64,000 bases of DNA from Arthrinium phaeospermum (lineage: Eukaryota; Ascomycota; Sordariomycetes; Amphisphaeriales; Apiosporaceae). The stretch spans positions 558,001 through 622,000 of the forward strand of contig QYRS01000015.1 in NCBI GenBank assembly GCA_006503535.1. The letters are read 5' to 3'. Shown piece by piece: positions 11,748-21,492 of the stretch; within the stretch, counting starts at the first letter, position 1; every line of letters begins with the position of its first letter. The translations under genes and the position numbers were made by a program. Under the pieces are notes generated by a model. That model worked only from the letters and a program-made list of their open reading frames with translations, did not search any database and was not told the DNA's origin.

Positions 11748-12788
11748 TCAGAACCACCTCGCCCGGGCAGATCTATCAGCATTACATTGCCGCTCCTCCA
11801 AGTCCAAGCGGGCCCACTGCTTCTTTTCCAATTCCAGCAAGTTACCCAGCCTCGTGAGCTCCATTTCCGATACCTCCCTTTCAAGCGCCTCTCGGCCGAA
11901 GAGCTGTTGCAGCCTCTCGTTGCCGGCGGGTGTCAGGAGAGGAGGCGAGGGCGAGCGGCTGTCTGGCGACACCTGCAGCGGCGATGTCCAGTGCACCCTG
12001 GGCTGGCGGCTGCTCCTTTGCAAGTCTCGTGCCAGCTCTTCCTCCTTCAAGATGGTATCTGATTCCCATCTTGCTAAAGTCGCCTCGACTTTTTGGTACG
12101 TGAGGCTTGGGGCCCTAGGCCGGGGGGCAATGATTTCCACCTCGTCAAGGGCGGGCGGCCACTGCTGACTGGGCTGTGGAGGCGGTGGTACTTGCTCGTT
12201 TTGTGGGTTCATGAGGTAGGATACTGCTAACCGCTTGTCTCTATACTTTCGAGGCGTTGGCGTCTCTGGGACGTGCCAGGCCGGTGACTGACAGACGGGG
12301 CCCAGGGGCTTGGGTTGGAAGACTGGTGTCTGGGTACCGACAGGTGCGGCCGGGGTGTCACACGTTATTATTGTAGTTGGGGATCCCGGTGAGTATCGGG
12401 GTGACTCTGATATGACGTGCACTTGTGTGATTGCCGGCGTTGGTATCTCGGGTGGTTGATACCATGGCGACTGGGCCGGGGCCGGGGCCGGGGCCGGCGG
12501 GTGTGAAAAGACTGCCGTGGGCGGTTGTGCAAAGGCTGCCGTGGGCTGCCATGGAAGCTGAGGGGCAGGGACAGGGGCAGGGGCTGGGGCTGGCGAGCGT
12601 GCCCTGCGGTTTCGGAGTGTCTCTCGTCTCCTTTGGTGTGATGTAGTAGGCGTGCGTCTGCGTGTTTGGGGAGGAACACGTCTTGAGTGCTGGTTGAGTG
12701 GCCGTTCCGACCACCAGGTCATTGATGTTGCCGGGTGGGCTGAAGGGATATCGTCCTCCCAGTAGCTGCTTGTGCGGTTGGCTTCCAT
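11748..12788 (-). CDS. Proline-rich hypothetical protein, 346 aa
   Basis: Unrecognised single-exon protein. It runs without interruption from ATG 12788. The N-terminal half is disordered and Pro/Ala/Gln-rich, with PAPAPAPVPAP and PAPAPAPAQSPW encoded by a GGGCCG-type repeat near 12475-12500. The middle keeps several Ser/Thr-Pro sites. The C-terminal 100 residues are charged and helical (GREALEREVSEMELTRLGN, then LELEKKQWARLDLEE), suggesting a short coiled coil. No catalytic motif or membrane segment is visible. ORF length, ATG start and a well-formed helical end argue for a real gene, but strong GC-rich composition lets long ORFs occur on either strand, so the call is moderate. Confidence 0.65.
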   Translation of the reverse strand: MEANRTSSYWEDDIPSAHPATSMTWWSERPLNQHSRRVPPQTRRRTPTTSHQRRRETLRNRRARSPAPAPAPVPAPQLPWQPTAAFAQPPTAVFSHPPAPAPAPAQSPWYQPPEIPTPAITQVHVISESPRYSPGSPTTIITCDTPAAPVGTQTPVFQPKPLGPVCQSPAWHVPETPTPRKYRDKRLAVSYLMNPQNEQVPPPPQPSQQWPPALDEVEIIAPRPRAPSLTYQKVEATLARWESDTILKEEELARDLQRSSRQPRVHWTSPLQVSPDSRSPSPPLLTPAGNERLQQLFGREALEREVSEMELTRLGNLLELEKKQWARLDLEERQCNADRSARARWF

Positions 12789-14324
12789 GTTTGCTCTTGG
12801 GTATGAAAAGAAGGGTGTATGGTGTATGTTAAGTATTCGTTACAGAGAGCGAGAATGAGGAAGAGATATGGCCGGGATGAACTTCAAGGGCCAGTTGTTT
12901 CTTCTTTCGGTTGGAGATGTTTCGAAGATGGCGTGAACCAATCTTCGTAGGAGATAGCAAAGAATGAAGAGGAGCTTCTGTTTCTCTTGATGGAATTTGA
13001 GAGTGGTGCAATCAGACGAGATTGATCAACGAGAAATATCGCCGCTGGCGAGTTGAGTGGACGATAGGGTGGACGTTTTAATAAGTAGGGTATGTGTGAG
13101 CAGATGAGGCCCGGGAGAGATATTTTGCTGGGAAGAATGGGAGGGAAAAGAACCGGGCCTTTTATATTATTTCAGAGCCACTCGCCTAACAGTCGATTCA
13201 GCTTTCTCCGATTGATGCCTCAATGCGAGGGAACACTGAATAGAAAAAGTCTAAAATGTCTGAACCGTGCTGTGTGTGAAGAGAGGGAGGGGGTGTGTTG
13301 TTCTACCCGGGGGGTCTGGTCAACTTTCTGTCCACGGTTGGACGGTAGTTAAGGGAATATAACCAAAAATGGTCGTCCTATAGCCATTGCAGAGGTAGTG
13401 TGGTGGTGATGCGACTTGCAGTGAATAAAAGGCAAATAGGGGGTCGTAGTGTGGTTGGTCTAGCCATTGCGTTCGGTTCTCTCTCCCGCAGCTCGATGTA
13501 GCCTGGAATCACCGTCGACTGACATGACAACTTTTCATGACGGACATAATAACGACAGTAGTCTGCTGAAAGCAGCGTAACTCGCAATAATTGCAGGTGC
13601 TGGGCCCCCGAGTCTGACTGAGAGAGCAGCGACCCTTAGTTGCGCAAGTTTGAATGTGCAAATGTGGACCATATCCCTTATTTTAAAAGTCAGTTGTAAA
13701 TTGCACTCTTTGAACCAGAGTAGAAAAAACCCTTTCTCCTTCTATTTTTCGAAGGGTTGAATGCACGGCAGGGAGTTTTTCACTCGGGGAGATGGTTATC
13801 CCAAGCATCAGACATAATTACCCCTTTTCGACACCTCAACACGGCCAGTCAAATATCATCTCTCAAACACTGTAGATAACTTTAATCAGTAATTCTGTCT
13901 TTTGTATCGCAAATTCGGCATCAGCTCAGGTTATGCCTCGTCAATTGAACCGATTTTGCTTGGTCTGGTCAATGCTGCCAGGTTCCAAAGCTTAGTTTGA
14001 GAATGCAAAACATGCTCAGTCGTGGCTGGTTATCCCGCGACCCATGGGTCTGCCGAAGCCAAACAAGAAAAATCGAGCGAAGCCGGAGTTGCTCGAAAAG
14101 TATCCAACCCAGCAAACGGTTAATTTAGCACCCTTGGGGGCATTGATCAATCACGGGCTTTTAAACAGATTCTGAACTGTACGCAGACAAGCCGAACATA
14201 CTCTGATATATTCAAAATCTCGACGAGGCTGAATACCTGTTTTGACAACGCTAGCGTAATACATGCTCCCAGGCAACATTGAGATAAGTTGAGAGTGAGA
14301 CCTTGGGAAGCTGAAAACCGTCAT
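12789..14324. other. Intergenic, AT-rich in its second half
   Basis: About 1.5 kb between two minus-strand genes. It should contain the promoter of the proline-rich gene, but no convincing TATA box was found. No protein or RNA gene could be supported. Confidence 0.5.
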
Positions 14325-14927
14325 CTACGATGATGCCAACTTCTCAGCCTCGCCCTTGCCCTTGCCTGGGGCCTTCTCAAACTTATCTTTCCAAATGCTC
14401 TCCTGATCGAACATGGTGACACACTGCATCGCTGAGGGAGATCCGTGGTCTGGATCAGCCAAGCCTTCAAGCAGGACCTACACAGTCGGGTGTCAGTCTG
14501 GGTTCTGGTCTGTGACATCAGGCGCAGCTTACCTCAATCACCCTGTCCTCCTTCTTGAACACAGCTCCTGCCAGCGGGCTCTGACCCCTATCGTTGATAC
14601 GGTTTGGATCCGCCCCGTGCTGTATAAGCAACTCCACCAAGTCGGCATGGCCATGATATGCAGCCAGCATGAGCTGTCGCGTTTGCAGGTCAGCGAGCGC
14701 TCGTGATTTCCTAATGGTCGCTCGCGCAGACATCATACAAGAGTATCGCCCTTTTCATTGGTCATGTTGGGTGGCAGACCCAGCGGGAGAGCTTGTTTGA
14801 AGACATCGACCTGGCCAGTGCGAGCGGCATCGTACATTCGGCCAGCGAATGCGATGGCTTCTGGAGGCAATTCGGTCACCGTCCGCGCCGACGAGGTGGC
14901 ATCAGATGTATTGGAGTGTGGATCCAT
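14325..14927 (-). CDS. Small ankyrin-repeat protein, 160 aa
   Basis: Cytosolic ankyrin-repeat protein, probably a protein-protein adaptor; partner unknown. Exons are 14927-14739, 14673-14533 and 14477-14325, with donors GTATGA and GTAAGC and acceptors GACAG and TGTAG. Each junction restores canonical ankyrin text. The first repeat is read across the first splice (NEKGDTL then LMLAAYHGHADLVELLIQHG), and the second starts ADPNRINDRGQSPLAGAVF and continues over intron 2 into VLLEGLADPDHGSPSA. The N-terminal LPPEAIAFAGRMYDAARTG forms a capping helix pair. The C-terminus is Lys/Gly-rich and ends in a TAG at 14325. The start is the first ATG in frame. Confidence 0.88.
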
Positions 14928-15615
14928 TGAGGATCTCGAGGCCCTCGAGTCCTGGAGATTGATTGACCCTGTGCTGCAACAATTGGAGGGGACGGAACTT
15001 ATATGTATTGCAAGACGTAACCGTTGACTTTGGATCAAAGTTTACGAGGCAGTTCTTTCTGTGAGCAATACGAGGCAATTGGCGTGGGAAAGGGGAAGCT
15101 GAAAGGGATCAAAACTGCTCGAACATGGAAAGACAGACTGTGACATGACCTTGCGTATTGAATAAAGTGGAGTGAAGACGGGAGGCAGGAGACTCTTTCT
15201 CGAGTGAGATAACGTCTTGATTGGGTGAATTGGGCGACAGACATCACTACCAACCAGTGTAGCCCATGATCTAGCAAGAAGCTCAACACCATCGTTTTAC
15301 TTGATCGCTGTCTGCTATATCTTCCATACTGAATTGCAAAAAAAAAAAAAAAAAAAAAAGTTTAACTCAACTCATTATGCTGGATTGAAGGAGAAAGAGA
15401 AATATCTAGATCATCGAGTAGAATGAATGGATTGAACAGAAGGTTGTCGTGAGGTGGACGCCCCGGTGTTAGCCGTTGCTAGACGCCGCGGCACAGCTGC
15501 ACCGACGTCACCCACCTGGGCCACCTGGGCCTCGGCATTCTAGGGCGACCTCACGAAATACCACCGAGATGCTTCAATCGGTCATCTCCTTCCAACTACA
15601 AGAGACCAATTGATC
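14928..15615. other. Divergent intergenic region
   Basis: Shared upstream region of the ankyrin gene (-) and the hydratase gene (+). It holds a 22-A tract (15338-15359) and a GC-rich stretch just before the hydratase. An 85-codon minus-strand ORF at 15035-15292 has no recognisable content and is probably upstream untranslated sequence. Confidence 0.5.
15338..15359. repeat. Mononucleotide A22 tract
   Basis: Twenty-two consecutive A residues in the divergent promoter region. A tract of exactly the same length occurs at 41728-41749. Confidence 0.95.
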
Positions 15616-16681
15616 ATGCCGCCACGAATAAGTGTTCGACTCAGCTCATTAGCGCGCTTCCGCTTCGTCCGCGCCTACTCGAGCGAGGCTGGGCCTATTG
15701 TCAATGTCGTCAATCTACCAGCTCCCAACTCGGGCCACATCCGGATTCTCGAACTAAACAGGCCGTCCGCCCGAAATGCCATCTCGAAAGCATTGCTCGC
15801 CTCTCTGAGGGCAGAGATCGACGACGTCCAATCACAATACACTGCCGACGGCCAGGAAATCCCAGCGTCGCCTCGTTTTGGCGGGGCTGCCGGCCCAGAT
15901 CAGAAGGGCCCGACAAGAGCTCTGGTTCTCGCCAGCGCCGTCGACGCAAGCTTCTGTGCCGGCGCCGACCTGAAGGAGCGACGCAGCTTCACCCCAGAAG
16001 AGTCAGTGTCACCTACCTCTTCCTCCATCGTGGACCAGCCAAGACTAATGCTTCATCTTCCCAATCAGAACCGCCGACTTCCTCGGTAACCTTCGCGACA
16101 CCTTCGCGGCGCTCTCCGACCTCCCCATCCCCACCATATCCGCCATCTCCTCCATGGCCCTGGGCGGCGGCCTCGAGCTCGCCCTCTCGACCCACTTCCG
16201 CGTCCTCGCCTCGACCGCGACCATCGGCCTGCCCGAGACGCGCCTCGGCATCATCCCCGGCGCCGGGGGCACCTACCGCCTGCCCGCCCTCATCGGCGTG
16301 GGCCGCGCGCGCGACCTCATCCTGACGGGCCGCCGCGTGTCGGCGCCCGAGGCCTACTTCCTCGGCATCGCGGACCGGCTGGTCGAGGTGCTGCCCGAGG
16401 ACGAGCGCGACGCCCTCGAGCAGGGCGCCGAGGCCCAGAAGGGCGAGCCCTCGCCCATGGCGACCCGGGCGCGCCAGCTGGCGCTGACCGAGGCGGTGCG
16501 CCTGGCGGCCGAGATCTGCGAGGGCGGGCCCGTGGCCATCCGGGCCGGGCTCCAGGCGGTGGCGTGGGCGCGCGAGGACAAGGAGAATGCCATGTACGAG
16601 CGGGTCGTCAAGACGGAAGACCGGGACGAGGCGCTGCTGGCGTTCAAGGAGAAGAGGAGGCCCGTCTTCAAGGGCCGCTAA
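15616..16681 (+). CDS. Mitochondrial enoyl-CoA / methylglutaconyl-CoA hydratase (AUH-like)
   Basis: Crotonase-fold hydratase, closest in wording to AUH-type methylglutaconyl-CoA hydratase of leucine breakdown; a general enoyl-CoA hydratase role cannot be excluded. Exons are 15616-16001 and 16069-16681 (332 aa). The 67-nt intron has GTCAGT, a GACTAAT branch and ATCAG, and splits a Glu codon. The N-terminus MPPRISVRLSSLARFRFVRA is Arg/Ser-rich with no acid, as in a mitochondrial targeting peptide. The oxyanion-hole segments are SFCAGADLKER and MALGGGLELAL. The catalytic glutamates are expected in GLEL and GLPETRLGIIPGAGGT. Exon 2 is strongly GC-rich at third positions, unlike its flanks, which fits high expression. 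The gene is intact. Confidence 0.93.
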
Positions 16682-17053
16682 ATCGGAGAGCGCGGGCAAC
16701 TTTGCTCTATGGGCGGCTTGGTTGATCGGGTGCGGCCAACGTCTCTAATGGCGACCCTGTTGCTATTTCGTAGCGAAAAGACGTAATTGATTTCGTCGGG
16801 ATGGAAGGAATTTGAAACATTTCGATATTTCACAAGCTGCCTATGCATGCGTCTTCGTGAGAATCATCTAATGCCACCTACCGTCTTAGTTGTGCCTCTG
16901 TGGTAGAGTTAACATATTCGATGCTATGAACGGCGCAACGGCGCTATTCCTCGTATAAAACCCCTCTCAAGACCTGGATGGGTATCTTTTGTCTGCTTCA
17001 CTCATTTTCAATTTATAAAATCTTTAAAGAACTATACCAGTGAAGTTACAATC
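16682..17053. other. Convergent 3' intergenic space
   Basis: 372 bp between convergent genes, AT-rich toward its end; no gene or RNA seen. Confidence 0.5.
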
Positions 17054-17680
17054 TTACTTCCTAATAAGAACCTCTTTGTTCCATTTTTTGACGTATTCCG
17101 TCTCTTTGGTGTCCCGGTACACCATCACCCGTAGCTGTAGTTGCTCGTTGAATTTACCATCCTCCGACTTGAACTCCGCCCATTCCTGTTTGATAATGGA
17201 CATGTTTTTGTCCAGTATCTTGTATGCAAGACTGTCGTTGTTGATTTCGACGCGGGCATAACCTGCGGCGCCTTTGGCCCGGTGAGGCAAGACAGAAAGA
17301 CTGCCATTGTCGCTCGTCTTCTGTCGTTTGCGAGGACTGTTTTGGGCGGTGTCGGGCCGTTTTCGTTTGGCACCAGGCGGAGATGCCGGTGCGTCCTCTA
17401 TCAGGCGACCAACTTGCAGAGCGAACCCGGATCCTGGGGTTTGTGTTGGGGCTCTCCCCTCCTGTGAGGTATCCCAGAGGGAAGAGAAGGGCGCCTGGGT
17501 GAAGAAAGCTACGAGATCTCCTGTGGCGCTTCGACTTGCATCGCCTTGTTGAGCTAAGCCCGCCGTGATGATGCCTCTGATGGTGGCGACTTCGTGCTCG
17601 TCAAGGTCCTCGGGTCTTCGCATAACCCTTGGCCCTTTCGCCGATGGAGCAAGTGGGATGGTCTTGGTATCCTCGTCCAT
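17054..17680 (-). CDS. Hypothetical charged protein, 208 aa
   Basis: Unrecognised. A single open exon starts at ATG 17680; an in-frame TGA lies 12 codons upstream, so it cannot simply extend. The first 60 residues look folded and acidic (MRRPEDLDEHEVATIRGII). A disordered middle carries a likely nuclear localisation signal (AKRKRPDTAQNSPRKRQK). The C-terminal part is helix-rich and basic (LDKNMSIIKQEWAEFKSED, then VYRDTKETEYVKKWNKE). An acceptor-like CATACAG sits 37 nt before the ATG, suggesting a spliced 5' leader. Nuclear location is inference. Confidence 0.65.
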   Translation of the reverse strand: MDEDTKTIPLAPSAKGPRVMRRPEDLDEHEVATIRGIITAGLAQQGDASRSATGDLVAFFTQAPFSSLWDTSQEGRAPTQTPGSGFALQVGRLIEDAPASPPGAKRKRPDTAQNSPRKRQKTSDNGSLSVLPHRAKGAAGYARVEINNDSLAYKILDKNMSIIKQEWAEFKSEDGKFNEQLQLRVMVYRDTKETEYVKKWNKEVLIRK

Positions 17681-17861
17681 TGCGATGACTTTGGAGTTGA
17701 CGATGATAGCGAATCATCTGTATGAAGCGTCAGTTATTTGGCATTTGGAACGCGGTCAAATATGTGCTTACATATCAGGTAAGATGGTTAAAATAATGAT
17801 GGAAGGAAAGGATGTAGTAGAGGAATTTAATTCACAGGTTGTTACCTGCGCTTGGTGAACT

Positions 17862-18219
17862 TCAGACTTGGGGGGTGTGTGAAACTGTCAAGTGAAGTGA
17901 AGGTGAAATTGCATTGAGATACCCTTGCGCCTTCTTGGCGTCGTTGGTCGTGGGAAGCATGAGGTAGAACGCTGTATTACCCCGAAGTCGAGAGATGTTG
18001 CATTCCTCTATGTCGGCCGAGATCAGCAGGCTGAAGAGTTGTGTATCCGTTGTATCTTCTGGTACATTCCTCAGGTGCACGCCGCGTCCACGACCCGGAC
18101 AGTTTCCAGGCTGTCTGAGTTTGCGATAAAGGTTACGGGACGGCTTGAAGTTCTCAATCTGTCGATCCATATATTAGTTCTAATGTTCTCTGAGTATGGA
18201 AATCTGAATTTACCTTCAT
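17862..18219 (-). CDS. Tiny RRM-like protein, about 100 aa
   Basis: The peptide has the order of a single RNA-recognition motif: strand 1 GVHLRNVPE, helix 1 TDTQLFSLLISA, strands 2-3 IEECNISRLRGNTAFYLMLP, helix 2 NDAKKAQGYLNAIS, strand 4 LHLTVSHT. RNP aromatic residues are weak, so RNA binding is only suggested. Two starts are possible. One is ATG 18170 in the exon. The other, preferred, is a two-codon exon ATG AAG at 18219-18214, spliced by a 55-nt intron (GTAAAT, CTAAT branch, CGACAG) to ATT at 18158. The next gene downstream on the strand (17680) was tested as a continuation but no splice keeps frame. It is head-to-head with the plus-strand gene at 18494. Confidence 0.5.
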
Positions 18220-18493
18220 GTTGGTTGCCAGCTTGTGTGCAGTTATTGGTTGCGGTTGGATAGAGAATGTCGCGCTTTTTATTAGAAAAAGGTTGTTCTA
18301 ATTGTGGTAAGGGGCATAGGTCAACTTTGTGATTGGTAAGTGAAGGGTGAGTGTGTGGTTACCAAAGCGCAACTTGGTTCTCATTGCGGACTGTTCTTCT
18401 TTCGCATCCCATCACCACAACTGCCGTGCCTCCCTCAACCCCATAACATCAACAACCCACCATCAAGAGTTCCAAGCATCCACCCACATCATA

Positions 18494-19159
18494 ATGCCGC
18501 CCCGAGTCATCAGTGGCCCGGAAGAACTCCATCAACCCGAGACGGGGTGGTTCGTCAACCAAGCATTGCGATGCATCCAGATGACCAACCCCGATGCGGT
18601 TGAAGCCGGCCTTCGCCAAGGCGGCAAATATTTCATCCTTCTGACGTTCTGGTACTCCAAAGTCTTCAATAATGGCGAATGGACCAGCACCGAGAGGCCT
18701 TCAGTAAGTACGACCTTTGAACTCATCTTCATATACACCTGTCTAACTACCTGTGTAAATAGCCACCGACAGAACCCAAGATTAGTGGCACCAGAGGATG
18801 CGTCCAAGTTGGAGATTCAAGCAGGTAAGGACATACATATAACACTCACGACTTCGAGGTGCTGAAAATAAACTAAATTTTATAAAGAAAGGCATGAAAA
18901 ATCCCTAAGAAGTATGAAACTTCTTCCCTAGTTTCGAGTAGTATCTTACCTTATATGGTAGAAGATCAGACAAGAAGGATATTTAATAATCGCAGATCGT
19001 ATAATCCAAGAATCGACGTACTACAAGGAAGAGCTTACCAAGCTGGAAAGCTTCTCACGCGACTTGCCGTCCATGGGTCTTGACAGAGACTGCCCATCGA
19101 AGGGTCCTGGGAGAGCGATGGCTTCGCCTGATACGGCAGAGAGTGGAGGAAATAACTAA
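18494..19159 (+). CDS. Hypothetical protein, three exons, about 141 aa
   Basis: Unrecognised. Proposed exons are 18494-18703, 18773-18824 and 18996-19159; donors are GTAAGT and GTAAGG, and acceptors CGACAG and TCGCAG. Exon 1 is well-formed coding text (ETGWFVNQALRCIQMTNPD, then LRQGGKYFILLTFWYSKVFN). Exon 2 gives NPRLVAPEDASKLEIQA, and exon 3 starts as a charged helix (IIQESTYYKEELTKLESF). After that, two frames compete: the spliced frame ends at 19159, but the neighbouring frame reads a better helix (GERWLRLIRQRVEEITKRDY) up to about 19272. Either a further splice or a one-base shift may be present. Exon 1 confidence is good; the 3' end is uncertain. Confidence 0.5.
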
Positions 19160-19589
19160 GCGCGACTATCGGATCCCGGTAACAACGGATGGGCTGGCTA
19201 TTTTATTTCATTTGCCCAAATCACGAGGCAAGTTGTTCTTTCCATGCGTTCTGTTTGCAGACCGTAGTTGCTAACGCTGTGGTCAGAACATATTCTACCT
19301 AAGTGCTCCTGATGGCACCCAGGACTCATTCTACTTTTGGGAGTAGGAACGAATCAATTGCATCTTCTGGGAGGAGAATGTAAAGCATGATAAACTTCTA
19401 TCTTTAGATTGTGACCCATCTCCCGCCCTGCTGTGTTGGCCTTAATGTGAATTTAGAAAGCGATTTCTTGTTTTCAGGTGGTTTTGTTGAACGCCAACTC
19501 AAATCTGCGCCTTCAGCCAAACCAAGCGCATGGTCTATTATTGTTATTTCCCCCACCAGTGCTTGCCATGTTCCGGTAGTTGTTCCAAC
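19160..19589. other. Intergenic, possible out-of-frame remnant at its start
   Basis: Holds the competing frame of the previous gene to about 19272, then nothing recognisable. Confidence 0.4.
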
Positions 19590-20345
19590 AGCTCCAGCGT
19601 GCCGTGGTCAACGATGACAGTGGCGTGTCTCTCCGCCATGGCGGAAATGTACTCTTCGGGCTACAAGCCCTTGCTCACCGTGGCCCAGGCGAACCCGTGG
19701 AACGCGAGCTTGCGGTACTCGTCCTAGACGTCGTCGATACCCAACTTGAAGACCCCGCTCGCGCACATGGTATCGAGGTAGTGTTGGACGAGCGCCCTCT
19801 CGTGGGCGCGGCGGTCCGCGACGGTCAGCGCGCCGATCAGGAAGCAGGCCAGTTCGTAAAACGTGTTGGCCACGTGCGGGTCGCCGTGGATGATGCAGCG
19901 GAACTTGGAGTGGCCAGCCGAGGTGCCGTGCCAGAGCGTCCGGAAGGCGGCGACAACGCACTCGCGGTAGTTGAGCTTGGCCGGCATGGGTGGACATTAT
20001 CGTTGGTACAGAAATAGGGTCTTGATAGGCGTAAGTCGGCGAGCGGGGCAACGTAGTAATAGAACTCAGTCTCCCTTCGGACGAACTTCATAGCTGGCAT
20101 TTGCGCCATCAGGTCAGGGTTGAACCCGCCCTTGACACAGATGCTGCTGGGTCCAGCATTGCCATCTCCATATGTCAGGTTCACAATGAGCTTGCTGGCG
20201 GTCCCATGGTATTCCTTCACAATAGTGGCTGACTTGACCTTCTTCCCCAGAACCTTGGAGCCCAGGCAACCGTGATGTCTTGGGGGACTAGAGGGAGGAT
20301 TTCGTTGATGTTGATGGCACCTGGAACACCCTTAAGTGACGTAAC
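19590..20345 (-). pseudogene. Broken phosphotransferase-like (APH/EcKinase-type) pseudogene
   Basis: Relic of a kinase-like phosphotransferase resembling the aminoglycoside-phosphotransferase / ecdysteroid-kinase-like superfamily. Reading 5' to 3' on the minus strand, recognisable pieces are LGSKVLGKKVKSATIVKEYH, an N-lobe stretch ICVKGGFNPDLMAQMP, then after a frame change IIHGDPHVANTF with the brenner-type HGD loop, LIGALTVADRRAHERALVQH and AMAERHATVIVDHGTLELL. At least two frame changes and two TAG stops (near 19723 and 19668) interrupt it, and the segment between the HGD loop and the next helix is deleted. Both TAG codons stand where TGG or CAG would be expected, compatible with C-to-T mutation such as RIP. 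The N-terminus beyond 20345 cannot be followed. Confidence 0.7.
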
Positions 20346-21402
20346 GGACCTCATGGTTCAGTGCTGGTTTCAATGGTAAAACATGTAATATGAAACAATA
20401 AAGAATATAGATGCTGGGTATGTACAGAGGGTCGGAGGTGACAGAAAGGAATGATAAAAGTGAGGTATCGTTCCCGTGGTTATAACTCCCCATTCTGCCA
20501 CGCCATGGGGGCAGGCCCGACTGCCCGGAGCCCGAGATCTGTTCCGCAGAGGCACAAGAACGATCCAGTACAAGCGTCGTGTGGCTCGACCACCGTCTGG
20601 CCTTTCCTCGAGATGAGCCTGGGCATCGCCTGCGTGTGAAAGACGCGATTCAAGCAGTTCGTTCGCAAGCACCTGCCGCACCTCGTCTCCTCACTCTGCC
20701 ACAGACTGCCAACGGCCGCGACCCGCTCAACAAAAGGGGGCCTCTACCAGAAGCAGACCAAAAGTACCCTGAGAGGCCGCTCGCCGCCGGCCGGGCGGTG
20801 GTGGGGCGACGGGAACGACGAGTCGATTATGATGAGCGATGTCACGGCGGCACGGCCTCGAATATCCGCTGCAAGAACGGGTTCGCAGTGCGGTGCGAAG
20901 ATCGGCTGGGTGTCGAGGGTAACTGAATATTGCCCCGTGAAATGAATGCACTCATATCAACTTCCGGGATTGCGAGAAGCACAGGTGAAAAGGTAAACAC
21001 ACTACGAACACGAATACATACATGGCCATATCTATACACATCTCCATGACGACCGAACCTCAACGTAGGAGTTCAGAGCAGGCTTTCATCGGATTGTCTT
21101 AATACAGGTTCAGACGTAGGATATCGTGATGAATCTCGGCGTCTTCGATGAGATGCCAACAAGGATGTGCCGACAGCAAGGGCAAAAATCTTGGAGAGGC
21201 TGGGATCATAACCTCAACATCAAATCAATTTGATTGATCAAGTTCTAGATTTATCATTTGTAGTAAGGCACGACTCATTTACCTCGACTAGTCATGAGTA
21301 CTTATGTACCTAGATACCTACACGTCTCAATTAATTGTTTCTACACAGTAAAGGGACACAGCAGTGATAAAAAAGACGTGCTGAAAAGCAGGACAAAAAT
21401 CT
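20346..21402. other. Gene-poor region with relic tRNA 3' end
   Basis: No supported protein gene. At 21183-21230 (minus strand) lies a degenerate copy of the T-arm, acceptor end and T-run terminator of the tRNA found at 21403-21492. The 17-bp core CAAAAATCTTGGAGAGG is shared exactly by the two sites, 211 bp apart. Confidence 0.55.
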
Positions 21403-21492
21403 TGGAGAGGGTAAGAATCGAACTCACAACCTTTTCCATAACTATTTCTAGAGAAATGCTAAGGAAACGTCATACCACTAGACCACATCCCC
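21403..21492 (-). tRNA. tRNA-Ala(AGC) with an 18-nt intron
   Basis: On the minus strand the sequence folds as a cloverleaf. Acceptor 5' strand is GGGGATG, paired with CCTCTCC plus discriminator A. This includes the G3-U70 wobble that specifies alanine and one mismatch at pair 6-67. The A box is TGGTCTAGTGGTA, the anticodon stem TTTCC/GGAAA, and the B box GAGTTCGATTC. Between the stem halves are 25 nt, which equals a seven-base loop TTAGCA..T with anticodon AGC plus an 18-nt intron after position 37 (TTTCTCTAGAAATAGTTA). A TTTTT terminator follows three bases after the discriminator. The single acceptor mismatch and AT-rich stems leave open that it is poorly active. Confidence 0.85.
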
